This document shows, piece by piece, positions 18,204 to 25,728 of a stretch of 46,859 nucleotides of DNA. Source of the DNA: DSWT01 sp049975385 (lineage in GTDB: Bacteria; Chloroflexota; Anaerolineae; B4-G1; SLSP01); assembly GCA_049975385.1 (NCBI GenBank), contig JBNGDO010000020.1, positions 1 to 46,859 of the forward strand. Direction: 5' to 3'. The number at the start of each line of letters is the position of its first letter. Position 1 is the stretch's first letter. The notes below the pieces were generated by a model. It was not told where the DNA came from, did no database searches, and was given only the letters and a program-made list of their open reading frames with translations. Both the position numbers and the translations under genes were made by a program.

Positions 18204-18362
18204 GCCGTTCCAGGAAAATAAACCAGCCAGACTTTGGCGCTGGCGCAGGAACTTTCCTCATGATGTGGCCTGGTTTAAATCCTGGAACTACCTTAGTGAT
18301 CGGCTTTCTGCCTGATCGCTGGTCCCTGAAAGCTGACAACTAACATACCGAGGTGATTATAG

Positions 18363-19157
18363 ATGCCACAAGATACCTTCCGCCAACAACTACAAGAACT
18401 GCCCGCCTTTCGCGCACTCCTGCGCGCGGTTGAGGCGGATTTCTACGTCGATCTTCCGATGCTCGCGCCGGTGCTCGATTTGGGATGTGGCGACGGGCAT
18501 TTCGCGACGGTGTTACACCGCGTCGCTTTTGCGCGCAAGCTTGACGTGGGACTGGATCCATGGGCGGGACCGCTGCGGGAAGCCCGTGCTCGCGATGTCT
18601 ACCGCCTCGTCACCCACGCCGATGGCGCGCGGATGCCCTTCCCCAACGCGCACTTTGCTACCGTCATCAGCAATTCTGTACTGGAGCATATCCCCGACGT
18701 GGAGCCGGTGGTGCGTGAGGTGGCCCGCGTGCTCCAACGAGGGGGCGCGTTCTACTTCTGCGTGCCAGGACCGAATTTCCGACAGTTCCTTTCGGTGGCT
18801 AGAGTGCTGGATGCGCTACGCCTGCGCAGCCTCGCCGAGGCGTATCGTCGCCTCTTCGACCGCATCACGCGTCATCACTACTACAATACGCCCGAAGAGT
18901 GGACCAACCGTCTGTCCCGCGCTGGCCTGCGTGTGGAACGTTGGTGGAGCTACTTTTCCCCGACAGCGTTGGCGGCACTGGAATGGGGACATCCGCTAGG
19001 ATTGCCCTGCGTGCTGGCGAAAAAGCTCACCGGGCGCTGGCTGCTCGTTCCCACGCGCTGGAATCTCTCCCTCACCGCGGCTCTCCTGCGTCGCTACTAC
19101 GAAGAACCTCTGCCTGAGCAAGGCGCGTATCTTTTCTTCATCTGTCGCAAATCCTGA
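18363..19157 (+). CDS. SAM-dependent class I methyltransferase
   Basis: A 264-aa protein with the Rossmann methyltransferase core. Motif I is VLDLGCGDGHF at residues 37-47, an acidic residue follows near LDPWAG, and the post-core motif is FPNAHFATVISNSVLEHI (Methyltransf_11 type). The substrate region (about 170-264) is basic and aromatic, with a C-terminal hydrophobic stretch. The start ATG has GAGGTGAT just upstream. The 159-bp spacer before it contains a degenerate repeat (about 18312-18345, GATCGCTGGTCC then GAAAGCTGAC) and no gene. Substrate is not predictable; relatives often act on lipids or glycans. No operon partner is evident apart from the small membrane protein downstream. Confidence 0.85.
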   Translation: MPQDTFRQQLQELPAFRALLRAVEADFYVDLPMLAPVLDLGCGDGHFATVLHRVAFARKLDVGLDPWAGPLREARARDVYRLVTHADGARMPFPNAHFATVISNSVLEHIPDVEPVVREVARVLQRGGAFYFCVPGPNFRQFLSVARVLDALRLRSLAEAYRRLFDRITRHHYYNTPEEWTNRLSRAGLRVERWWSYFSPTALAALEWGHPLGLPCVLAKKLTGRWLLVPTRWNLSLTAALLRRYYEEPLPEQGAYLFFICRKS

Positions 19158-19158
19158 T

Positions 19159-19185
19159 GTAGCACGAGTTGGCAACTCGCGCTAC
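19159..19185. repeat. REP-like hairpin element
   Basis: GTAGC-A-CGAGTT / GGC / AACTCG-C-GCTAC: an 11-bp stem with one mismatch and a 3-nt loop, starting two bases after the methyltransferase stop. No U tract follows, so it looks more like a REP-type palindrome or mRNA-stabilising stem than an intrinsic terminator. Confidence 0.5.
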
Positions 19186-19223
19186 GCTCTCGCTTTTCGC
19201 GCATCCTGTTGTACAATGCCGTT

Positions 19224-19616
19224 GTGCATAAAAAATGGCGTGTAATTGCTATCGTTATAGCGTGGATCGTGTTCGGCGTGGCGAATTTGCTCCGCGCGGG
19301 GATGGCGTTCTACATTGCACCTGCGCTTGCCGAGTATCCACCCTCTCTATCGCTGCCGTTGTTGGCGAGTGTGTACGGGCTGTGGGGTGTGATCTTTCTG
19401 GTGGCGGCAGTCATTGCCTGGCGGCGTAAAAGCACCAGCGGTGCGCTTGGCCTGGCATTGTTGTATCAAGCTGTTTTGTGGATTATGAACTTGTTGGGCG
19501 GTCGCTCCGGTTATGCCCGCAGTCTATGGCCTCGCGATCTACTCCTGACCCTCATATTTCTCACGCTCATCGCGCTCCTGGCCGATTATGACCGGCTGTT
19601 CAAGAGGAAGGCCTGA
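19224..19616 (+). CDS. Small four-helix membrane protein
   Basis: 130 aa from GTG 19224 (TTG 19209 is an in-frame alternative). Four hydrophobic segments are visible: VIAIVIAWIVFGVANLLRAG, LPLLASVYGLWGVIFLVAAV, ALGLALLYQAVLWIMNLLGG and LLLTLIFLTLIALL. The C-terminus is basic (DRLFKRKA), so it is probably cytosolic. No ribosome site precedes the GTG, but TACAAT at 19212-19217 ends six bases before it, another layout that would suit a leaderless transcript. Family unknown. Confidence 0.65.
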   Translation: MHKKWRVIAIVIAWIVFGVANLLRAGMAFYIAPALAEYPPSLSLPLLASVYGLWGVIFLVAAVIAWRRKSTSGALGLALLYQAVLWIMNLLGGRSGYARSLWPRDLLLTLIFLTLIALLADYDRLFKRKA

Positions 19617-19629
19617 GCACAGTTTTCGT

Positions 19630-19657
19630 AACTTTCAACTTGCAACCTGTAACTATT
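19630..19657. repeat. Degenerate heptamer repeat in spacer
   Basis: Four imperfect 7-mers of the form AACTTTC / AACTTGC / AACCTGT / AACTATT fill the spacer before the oligopeptidase gene. They belong to the short-repeat class described elsewhere in this window. Confidence 0.55.
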
Positions 19658-19675
19658 TGTCGAAGGAGGATATTC

Positions 19676-21433
19676 ATGACATACGAACCCCAACGCTGGA
19701 GACTGGATGATCTGCTCGCACCGGTCGGGACGCCGGAGGTGGAGCAGTTTTTTGCGGACATAGAAACCCGCCTCGGTGAGGTGGAAGCGCTGCGCGATCA
19801 GCTCGCGCCCGATATGACCGAGAAGGCCTTCCTCGATCTCCTCGCTCTTTACGAGCAACTCTACGCCGACGCGGGGCGGCTGATGGCCTACGCCTATCTC
19901 TGGTTCTCGGAAGATATCGCCAATCAGGATGCATTAGCCTTCCGCGGACGCGTGCAACAGTTCATCGCCGATGTGCAAAACCGCACGCTCTTCTTCGAGT
20001 TGTGGTGGAAGGCGCTGGACGACGAACCTGCAGCGCGGCTGATGGTGCATAGCGGCGACCTGCGCTATTACCTGGAAAGCCTGCGTCTTTTCAAACCGCA
20101 TACCCTCAGCGAAGCCGAGGAGAAGATCATCAACATCAAGAACGTCAACGGCATCCAGGCTGTGAAGACGCTTTACGATATGCTGACCAACGCCTTCAAG
20201 TTCCGTCTTGTGGTGGACGGCGAGGAAAAGGAACTAACACGCGGGCAGTTGTCGTTCTACGTCACCAGCCCCAATCCCGACCTGCGCGCGGCGGCATACC
20301 AGGAATTGTACCGCGTCTACGAGACCCAGGCCGACGTGCTGGCCTACGTCTACGCCGCCCGCGTGCGCGACTGGCAGGCCGAAAATCTCAAACTGCGTGC
20401 GTTCGCCAGCCCGATTAGTGTGCGCAATCTCGAAAACGACATCCCTGACGCGGTGGTGGAAACGCTGCTGGACGTCATCCGCCAGAACGTGACGCTCTTC
20501 CAGCGGTTCTTCCGCTTCAAGGCGCAGGCATTGGGCGTGGAGCGTCTGCGTCGCTATGACCTGTACGCGCCGCTCGCCGAGGTGGAAAAGACGTATCCCT
20601 TCGATGATGCCGTGCGGATGGTCGATGCAGCCTACCGTGCATTTTCACCTACGCTGGGCGATCACGCGCAGCGCGTGCTGGAGGTCGAACACCTCGACAG
20701 CGAGATTCGGCCGCGCAAGATGGACGGCGCGTTCTGCTACGGCCCGCTGCCGACGCTCACGCCCTGGGTGCAGGTGAACTTTCAGGGCAAGATTCAGGAC
20801 GTTTCGACGCTAGCGCACGAGTTGGGGCATGCCGTCCACGCGATGATGGCCGCGGAGCACTCGCCACTGACGTTCCATTCCTCGTTGCCGATGGCGGAGA
20901 CGGCGTCCGTGTTCGGCGAGATGTTGCTCAACGACAAACTGCTGGCGGAAGAACAGGATCCTGTCGTGCGGCGTGCCCTCATCAGCACGCTGCTGGACGA
21001 CGCCTACGCCACGATTGTCCGGCAGGGTTATTTCGTCATCTTCGAGAAGCAGGCGCACCAGATGATCGTGGATGGCGCGAAACCCGACGACCTGTATGCC
21101 GCCTACCTCGATAACCTGCGCGAGCAGTTCGGCGATGCGCTGGACCTGAGCGACGATTTCCGCTACGAGTGGCTGGCGATCCCCCACATCTACGACCGGC
21201 CCTTCTACTGTTATGCCTACGCCTTCGGCAACCTGCTTGTGCTGGCGCTCTACCGCAAGTACAAGGAATTGGGCAAGGCCTTCGAGCCGGACTACCTGCG
21301 GATCCTGGCTTACGGCGGCTCCGCCAGCCCCAATCACATCATCAGCGAGGCGGGCTTCGATATGACCTCGCCTGATTTCTGGCAGGGTGGGTTCGATCTA
21401 CTGGCCGAGATGCTGGACGAACTCGAAAACTAG
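19676..21433 (+). CDS. pepF: M3 family oligoendopeptidase F-type metallopeptidase
   Basis: 585 aa from ATG 19676, preceded by GAAGGAGGA. This zinc peptidase cleaves short peptides in the cytosol during peptide recycling or peptide-based nutrition. The active-site helix HELGH is at residues 381-385 (zinc ligands His381 and His385, catalytic Glu382). The downstream Glu ligand is likely in the SVFGEML stretch about 25 residues later. Length and order match bacterial PepF: a helical N-domain (about 1-200), then the catalytic domain with the late motif SPNHIISEAGFD. No signal peptide is present. A hairpin overlapping the stop codon may terminate it. The gene stands alone between a repeat-filled spacer and the gapped gene. 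The peptidase assignment is firm; the subfamily symbol is less so. Confidence 0.9.
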   Translation: MTYEPQRWRLDDLLAPVGTPEVEQFFADIETRLGEVEALRDQLAPDMTEKAFLDLLALYEQLYADAGRLMAYAYLWFSEDIANQDALAFRGRVQQFIADVQNRTLFFELWWKALDDEPAARLMVHSGDLRYYLESLRLFKPHTLSEAEEKIINIKNVNGIQAVKTLYDMLTNAFKFRLVVDGEEKELTRGQLSFYVTSPNPDLRAAAYQELYRVYETQADVLAYVYAARVRDWQAENLKLRAFASPISVRNLENDIPDAVVETLLDVIRQNVTLFQRFFRFKAQALGVERLRRYDLYAPLAEVEKTYPFDDAVRMVDAAYRAFSPTLGDHAQRVLEVEHLDSEIRPRKMDGAFCYGPLPTLTPWVQVNFQGKIQDVSTLAHELGHAVHAMMAAEHSPLTFHSSLPMAETASVFGEMLLNDKLLAEEQDPVVRRALISTLLDDAYATIVRQGYFVIFEKQAHQMIVDGAKPDDLYAAYLDNLREQFGDALDLSDDFRYEWLAIPHIYDRPFYCYAYAFGNLLVLALYRKYKELGKAFEPDYLRILAYGGSASPNHIISEAGFDMTSPDFWQGGFDLLAEMLDELEN

Positions 21434-21461
21434 AGTGACCAACGGCCGAAATCTAGTTTTT
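21426..21461 (+). terminator. Probable intrinsic terminator overlapping the M3 peptidase stop
   Basis: A 9-bp perfect stem AAAACTAGA / TCTAGTTTT (21426-21434 with 21452-21460) with a 17-nt loop ends in a run of five T. The left arm contains the stop codon. Confidence 0.5.
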
Positions 21462-21486
21462 CTGTAAAAACATCAGGAGGTTGATT

Positions 21487-21905
21487 ATGCGAATCTCTTA
21501 TCCCGTAAGGTCATCGTTTCTAAAAGGCTGTGAGGAAGCGATTCAACTTGAGAGGCAAGCACTTCTCCTCGGGAAAGCAGTCTGTGTGGAATTCTCCNNN
21601 NNNNNNNNNNNNNNNNNNNNNNNNNNNNNNNNNNNNNNNNNNNNNNNNNNNNNNNNNNNNNNNNNNNNNNNNNNNNNNNNNNNNNNNNNNNNNNNNNCTC
21701 TCAAGGCTATAATGGGAAGATCCGTGTGCTGATTGAAAAGGAGTTCTCTTCTAATTTTTGGGCTGATTGGGAATATCCAGATCCAACACGATTTCCCGTT
21801 CGGATCAGAGCTGCTGCACTCGCTTTGTTCCAACAAGGTTGTTTTGGAGAGTACATTATCTCTCACGAGACAGGTACTCTGACAATACAACGTATAAAAT
21901 CTTAG
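21487..21905 (+). CDS. Small protein of unknown function, interrupted by an assembly gap
   Basis: The N-terminal 37 codons start at ATG 21487 with a perfect AGGAGG at 21475-21480. They read into a run of exactly 100 N (21598-21697). After the gap the open frame begins at 21699 and runs 68 codons to TAG 21903-21905, encoding GYNGKIRVLIEKEFSSNFW, then FPVRIRAAALALFQQGCFG and ISHETGTLTIQRI. The two halves are in different frames across 100 N, so the gap length is a placeholder or these are two genes. The second half looks like a compact alpha/beta domain; I do not recognise its family. One interrupted gene is the simplest reading. Confidence 0.55.
21598..21697. other. Assembly gap of 100 N
   Basis: One hundred consecutive N bases, the conventional placeholder for a scaffold gap of unknown size. 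The coding frame on either side does not agree with a length of 100; a true length of 2 modulo 3 would restore it. Confidence 0.97.
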
Positions 21906-21926
21906 CCCAATTCGTAGGGGGCTACT

Positions 21927-22187
21927 ATGCCCATTATTCGAAACACTGCATCTGGTCCCACCAGGCCGCAGTTCTCCGTCGGCGTGAATGTCATCCTCGT
22001 TGGAAGCAAGAAGATGACGGTGGCGCAGCAAGAGAAGGCGCTCTCCGTGGAAAAGGTGCGGATCCTCATCGTCGATGCGGATGATCCTGAGAACATCCTC
22101 GTGGACGAAGAAGCCCCCGCCCGCGAATTCAGCACCGGCTCGGTGGGGTATGGGTTGAATGTGCGGAATGTTGAATTTGCGAAATGA
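21927..22187 (+). CDS. Small hypothetical protein
   Basis: 86 aa from ATG 21927 with AGGGGG upstream, 21 bp after the gapped gene. It is soluble, with a central helical stretch (KKMTVAQQEKALSVEKVRIL) and an acidic segment (IVDADDPENILVDEEAP). Nothing identifies a family. It may be co-transcribed with the gapped gene. Confidence 0.5.
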   Translation: MPIIRNTASGPTRPQFSVGVNVILVGSKKMTVAQQEKALSVEKVRILIVDADDPENILVDEEAPAREFSTGSVGYGLNVRNVEFAK

Positions 22188-22224
22188 CGTCTCCTCAAAC
22201 CTGTACTGGATTCGGGCGTTTGTA

Positions 22225-22253
22225 TTGACACTCATCTAATCTGGTGTTATAAT
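22225..22253 (+). promoter_or_regulatory. Consensus sigma-70-type promoter of the toxin-antitoxin operon
   Basis: TTGACA (22225-22230), exactly 17 bases, then TATAAT (22248-22253), with TGT immediately before the -10 giving an extended -10. It is the closest match to consensus I saw in this window, and it directly abuts the tandem palindromic operator. Confidence 0.85.
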
Positions 22254-22279
22254 TTGATTAATCAATTGATTGATCAATC
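22254..22279. promoter_or_regulatory. Tandem palindromic operator of the toxin-antitoxin operon
   Basis: Two perfect 12-bp palindromes, TTGATTAATCAA (22254-22265) and GATTGATCAATC (22268-22279), with centres 14 bp apart. They cover the expected transcription start just downstream of the -10. This is the usual layout for autorepression by a Phd-type antitoxin bound as dimers. Confidence 0.7.
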
Positions 22280-22293
22280 GAATGGGGGTAGAT

Positions 22294-22623
22294 ATGGAAC
22301 GCCAGATGAGTGCAACGCAAACACGGATTAACTTTGGTGAGGTGTTGCGATATGTGAGTCAAGAGCAGCGTCCTGTCATTGTTGAGCATAGTGGAAAACC
22401 GCAAGCTGTGATACTGGCCCTGGAAGACTACCAGGAGTATCAACGATTGAAGGCAGAACAACAACTTACACTTGATGCTGTATTGCGTCAGGCTCAACGC
22501 GCACGCGCTCAGACGCGTGTGGAGTTGGCCGGGAAAACGTTGCCAGATATTGCGGAAACAATTCAACAGATGCGTGAGGAACGCGATGTCCAACTCGATC
22601 AAGCCCTTGGTTTGCGTGGATAG
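22294..22623 (+). CDS. Phd/YefM-family antitoxin
   Basis: 109 aa from ATG 22294, chosen for the GGGGG run six bases upstream; ATG 22282 is possible. The N-terminus has the Phd/YefM fold signature: TRINFGEVLRYV, then RPVIVEHSGKPQAVILALEDYQEYQRL. The C-terminal half is charged and helical, as in antitoxins that wrap the toxin. It should bind its own operator (22254-22279) through the N-domain and neutralise the PIN toxin. The toxin gene begins inside its last codons, giving a 38-bp overlap that ties production of the two. Confidence 0.85.
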   Translation: MERQMSATQTRINFGEVLRYVSQEQRPVIVEHSGKPQAVILALEDYQEYQRLKAEQQLTLDAVLRQAQRARAQTRVELAGKTLPDIAETIQQMREERDVQLDQALGLRG

Positions 22624-23020
22624 CAGTATTGTGTTGCCGCTTGTTGTGGAGCATCCCTTCAGTGATCCAGTCTTGAACCACTGGCAAATCTGGAGGAATG
22701 AATCCCGTCAATTTATTGCCCCCTCCTTGCTGCATTACGAACTCGTCAATGTCTTGCACCGCTACTGTATCGCAGGGATCTTCAGCCAGAGCACGGCGCG
22801 TGCTTCTCTTGAGGCAGCATTGGCACTGCCAATCACACTTTACGACGATGTTGAATTGCATTACAGTGCGGGTGAATTGGCAATACTCCACGGTTTTTCA
22901 GCGACGTATGATGCGCATTATCTTGCATTGGCACAAGGTATGAAGGCAGAATTTTGGACCGCTGATAAACGTCTGTACAACAGCGCTCACGAGGCGCTTC
23001 CGTGGATACACCTGTTGTAA
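22586..23020 (+). CDS. vapC: VapC-type PIN-domain ribonuclease toxin
   Basis: 144 aa from ATG 22586 with GAGG six bases upstream. PIN-domain acidic residues can be followed: Asp12 in VCVDSSIVLPL, Glu in LLHYELVNVL, Asp in TYDAHYLALA and Asp in WTADKRLYN. These coordinate Mg2+/Mn2+ in an endoribonuclease that usually cuts tRNA or rRNA. Length is normal for VapC. It overlaps the Phd/YefM-type antitoxin gene by 38 bp, so antitoxin and toxin are of mixed class (Phd with PIN), a common pairing. All catalytic positions appear intact. Confidence 0.85.
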   Translation: MSNSIKPLVCVDSSIVLPLVVEHPFSDPVLNHWQIWRNESRQFIAPSLLHYELVNVLHRYCIAGIFSQSTARASLEAALALPITLYDDVELHYSAGELAILHGFSATYDAHYLALAQGMKAEFWTADKRLYNSAHEALPWIHLL

Positions 23021-23132
23021 CCCAGGTCTCGAATTGCGCTCCGGATACTATTCCGCGTCGCTAACCGGGTGGCGCTTTAGGTATGCACCTGTGTGCCTGA
23101 ATCTTCGCAAGGCTTTCAAGGTGGAGTGTCAC

Positions 23133-23161
23133 TTGCCAGCGATTCCGGTTTTCTCTAAACT
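23133..23161 (+). promoter_or_regulatory. Candidate promoter upstream of the CoA-synthetase/citrate cluster
   Basis: TTGCCA (23133-23138, 5 of 6), a 17-base spacer, then TAAACT (23156-23161, 4 of 6). Transcription would start near 23168, leaving a leader of about 105 nt that contains the terminator-like hairpin. No credible promoter fits in the ~20 bp between that hairpin and the gene. Confidence 0.45.
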
Positions 23162-23195
23162 GTGAGCATGGCAATATTTCGATTAGGTCTTTCGT

Positions 23196-23251
23196 AAATG
23201 GGTAAAAGTGTAAGCGATAGACACGCTTGCAGCTTTACCCATTTTTTATTT
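23196..23251 (+). terminator. Strong intrinsic terminator or attenuator before the citrate cluster
   Basis: Outer stem AAATGGGTAAA/TTTACCCATTT (23196-23206 with 23234-23244), two mismatches, then an inner 8-bp stem GTGTAAGCG-like/CGCTTGCA with a 7-nt loop. T6-A-T3 follows immediately. It could simply end the vapC transcript. It sits only ~20 bases before the start of the next operon and downstream of a good promoter, so it may act as an attenuator. Confidence 0.75.
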
Positions 23252-23273
23252 CGATTCTATCGGGAGGGTATGC

Positions 23274-24818
23274 ATGGCACGATTGCACGAGTATCAGGGC
23301 AAAGCTTTGCTCAAACAGTTCAAAGTCGCGGTTCCTCAGGGCCGCGTTGCGTCGACGCCGGAAGAAGCGCGCATGATCGCCGAGGAAATCGGCAAGCCGG
23401 TGATGGTGAAGGCGCAGGCGTGGATCACAGGGCGGGCAAGTGTAGGGGGCATCCGCAAGGCTGCCACACCCGATGAAGCGGCCGCTGCCGCGCGGGACAT
23501 CCTCGGCCTGAAGGTCAAAGGGTTTACCGTCGAGCATGTGTTGGTCGAGGAACAGATCGCCATCGACCGCGAGTTCTACGCCGGCGTCATCGTGGATGAC
23601 CGGGCGCAGGCTCCGCTGGTGATGTTCGCCAGCGTCGGCGGCACCGGCATCGAGGACATCGCTAGGGAGCACCCCGACAAGGTTGCCAGCACGCACGTCG
23701 ATATCGCGTTCGGCTTGCAGGACTACCAGGCTCGCGACCTCGTCCGCAAGACCGGCATCGGCGGAAGGTTGCAGCGCGACCTGGGCGGTTTGCTGGTGCA
23801 GCTTTATGACGTCGCGCGCTCGTACGAGGCGCGTGCTGCTGAGATCAATCCGCTGGCGCTGACCTCCGACGGGAAACTCGTCGCTGCCGACTGTCGCATC
23901 ACCGTGGATGATTACGCGGTCTTCCGTCACAAGGATTTGGGCATCGCTATCGCCCGCGAGTACGACCGTCCGCCGACGAAGCTGGAGAAGATCGCCTATG
24001 ATGTGGAAGCGGGGGATTATCGCGGCACGTTCTACTTCATCCAAATGGCGGAGGATTTCGAGAAGGGCGAGGGCTACGTCGGTTTCCACGGTGCGGGCGG
24101 TGGCGGCTCGATGATGAGCATGGACGCGGTGCTGCGGCAGGGCTATAAGCTGGCGACCTTCGTGGATACCAGCGGCAATCCGCCCGCGAGCAAGGTTTAC
24201 CGCGCGGCGAAAATTATCCTCGCCACCGGGCCGATTGATGGCTACTTCGGTTCCGGCTCCGGCGTCGCCAGCCAGGAGCAGTTCTACTCGGCGCGCGGGC
24301 TGTTCAAGGCGTTTCTCGAGGAACAAGTGGACGTGCCCATCGTTATTCGCCTGGGTGGGAATGCCGAGGATCGCGCTGTCGAAATCCTTGAAAGCCTCAA
24401 CGGGCGCATCCCCGCGAAGGTTGAAGGGTACAAGAAAGACGATTCTCCGGACTTCTGCGCGGCGCGGCTCGATACCTTGATTCAAGAGGCAAGAGGCAAG
24501 AAGCAGGAAATAAAAGCCCCGCTTCCCACAACCCATAACCCACAACCTACAATTCCCTACACCTTCGAGACTGTCACCGGCGGTACCATTACTTACAATC
24601 ACGCCATTTGCGCAACGTGCGAGAGCAAAGTCTGCATCGAGGCGTGCGCGATGAAGATTTTGACGCTCAATGATGACGGCTGCCCTGTACTTAACATTAC
24701 GCCAGCAGAAGCGAAGAAAGGCCGTTGCTCTGAATGTCTTGGCTGCGAAGTGGATTGTTTGCTCTACGGCGCGGGGGGCGGGAAAGTCACACTGCCTATC
24801 CCCGGATTGGATAAGTAG
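23274..24818 (+). CDS. Succinyl/citryl-CoA synthetase beta-like ATP-grasp subunit fused to a 2[4Fe-4S] ferredoxin domain
   Basis: 514 aa. Residues 1-395 are an acyl-CoA synthetase (SucC/CcsB-like) beta subunit: N-terminal LHEYQGKALL, ATP-grasp VKAQAWITGRASVGG, metal-site EINPLALTSDGKLVAAD, and glycine loop HGAGGGGSMMSMD. Residues ~403-430 are a low-complexity linker encoded by short tandem repeats. Residues 445-514 form a ferredoxin-like domain with C446-x2-C449-x4-C454-x3-C458 and C485-x2-C488-x2-C491-x3-C495, enough for two [4Fe-4S] clusters. With the alpha subunit 10 bp downstream it should form an ATP-dependent CoA ligase for succinate, citrate or a similar acid. The lyase two genes on favours citrate-like substrates. 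Why a ligase carries iron-sulfur clusters is unknown. GGGAGGG precedes the ATG. Confidence 0.88.
   Translation: MARLHEYQGKALLKQFKVAVPQGRVASTPEEARMIAEEIGKPVMVKAQAWITGRASVGGIRKAATPDEAAAAARDILGLKVKGFTVEHVLVEEQIAIDREFYAGVIVDDRAQAPLVMFASVGGTGIEDIAREHPDKVASTHVDIAFGLQDYQARDLVRKTGIGGRLQRDLGGLLVQLYDVARSYEARAAEINPLALTSDGKLVAADCRITVDDYAVFRHKDLGIAIAREYDRPPTKLEKIAYDVEAGDYRGTFYFIQMAEDFEKGEGYVGFHGAGGGGSMMSMDAVLRQGYKLATFVDTSGNPPASKVYRAAKIILATGPIDGYFGSGSGVASQEQFYSARGLFKAFLEEQVDVPIVIRLGGNAEDRAVEILESLNGRIPAKVEGYKKDDSPDFCAARLDTLIQEARGKKQEIKAPLPTTHNPQPTIPYTFETVTGGTITYNHAICATCESKVCIEACAMKILTLNDDGCPVLNITPAEAKKGRCSECLGCEVDCLLYGAGGGKVTLPIPGLDK
24478..24557. repeat. Short tandem repeats inside the CoA-synthetase beta gene
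   Basis: Two heptamer families lie head to tail and in frame: AAGAGGC-type units (about 24484-24511) and CCCACAA/CCCATAA-type units (about 24525-24552). They encode the linker between the ATP-grasp and ferredoxin domains. The first family also occurs at 39690-39734, outside conserved coding sequence. Confidence 0.8.
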
Positions 24819-24828
24819 GAGAAATACA

Positions 24829-25728
24829 ATGTCTATTCTCATTGATCAGACTAAAAGAGTATTGGTGCAAGGGATAACCGGCCGCGAAGGTATGGCGCGA
24901 ACAAAATTGATGGTGGAATATGGTACACAGGTCGTCGCTGGCGTGACGCCGGGACGCGGCGGTGGAGATGTGGAAGGCATCCCGGTATACGATACGGTCG
25001 TCGAAGCGTGGGAGCATGTTGGGCCGATTGACATCAGCGTGCTCTTCATCCCCGCGCCGTTGGTGCGAAGCGCGGCGCTGGAAGCAATCGACGCGGGCGT
25101 GAAGTTGCTCGTCATCGTCCCCGACCGCGTGCCGATCTACGACGTGCTGGCGATTGCCAAACGCGCCAAATCCGCTGGCGCGCGCTTCATCGGACCGAAC
25201 ACATTGGGCGTGCTCAGCCCCGATAAGGCCGTGTTAGGCATGATCGGCGGGCGGGCAGCAGCGGCGCGGGAATGGTTTTTCCCCGGCCCGCTAGGCGTGG
25301 CCTCACGCAGCGGCGGAATTACGTCGTCGATGGCGTACTATCTGGCCCGCGAAGGCATCGGCGCGACGACGCTCGTCCACGTGGGCGGCGATGCGGTGGT
25401 GGGCCTGCCGCATCCCGACGTGATGCTCGAATTCGAGCGCGATCCCGATACGAAAGCCGTCGTCATGTTCGGCGAGATCGGCACGAGCCAGGAAGAGCGC
25501 GTCGCTGACCTCATCGAAGCGGGCGCGTTCACCAAGCCGCTGATCGCCTACATCGGCGGCAAGGCGGCGAAGAGCGGCACGCGTTTCTCGCACGCGGGCG
25601 CGATTGTCGAAGGCGGGCGCGGCACCTACGACGGCAAGGTAGCTCGCCTACGTGAAGTCGGCGCGACGGTGGTGGAGCAGTTTATGGACCTGCCGGGCGC
25701 GACGAAAGCGGTGTTAGCGAAGCTGTAG
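24829..25728 (+). CDS. Succinyl/citryl-CoA synthetase alpha-like subunit
   Basis: 299 aa from ATG 24829, with AGGAG at 24817-24821. It is a SucD/CcsA-like subunit: a CoA-binding Rossmann domain starts with VLVQGITGREGMART, a nucleotide-like fold follows (GVASRSGGITSSMAYYL), and the phosphohistidine loop FSHAGAIVEGG puts the phospho-accepting residue at His255. It forms the catalytic partner of the ATP-grasp/ferredoxin protein directly upstream. Length is normal for SucD. The last bases and the stop codon run straight into a heptamer repeat array (AGACGGT units). Substrate could be succinate, citrate or a homologue. Neighbouring lyase and aconitase-like genes favour a tricarboxylate. Confidence 0.9.
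   Translation: MSILIDQTKRVLVQGITGREGMARTKLMVEYGTQVVAGVTPGRGGGDVEGIPVYDTVVEAWEHVGPIDISVLFIPAPLVRSAALEAIDAGVKLLVIVPDRVPIYDVLAIAKRAKSAGARFIGPNTLGVLSPDKAVLGMIGGRAAAAREWFFPGPLGVASRSGGITSSMAYYLAREGIGATTLVHVGGDAVVGLPHPDVMLEFERDPDTKAVVMFGEIGTSQEERVADLIEAGAFTKPLIAYIGGKAAKSGTRFSHAGAIVEGGRGTYDGKVARLREVGATVVEQFMDLPGATKAVLAKL

Noticed and set aside
23021..23132. tRNA or structured RNA gene in the spacer after vapC
   Set aside because: A small GC-rich stem near 23080-23100 is present, but no T-arm, acceptor stem or known RNA pattern.
23235..24842. Long open frame on the minus strand opposite the CoA-synthetase beta gene
   Set aside because: Shadow frame of a high-GC gene. The plus strand has clear ATP-grasp and ferredoxin motifs; the minus product has none.
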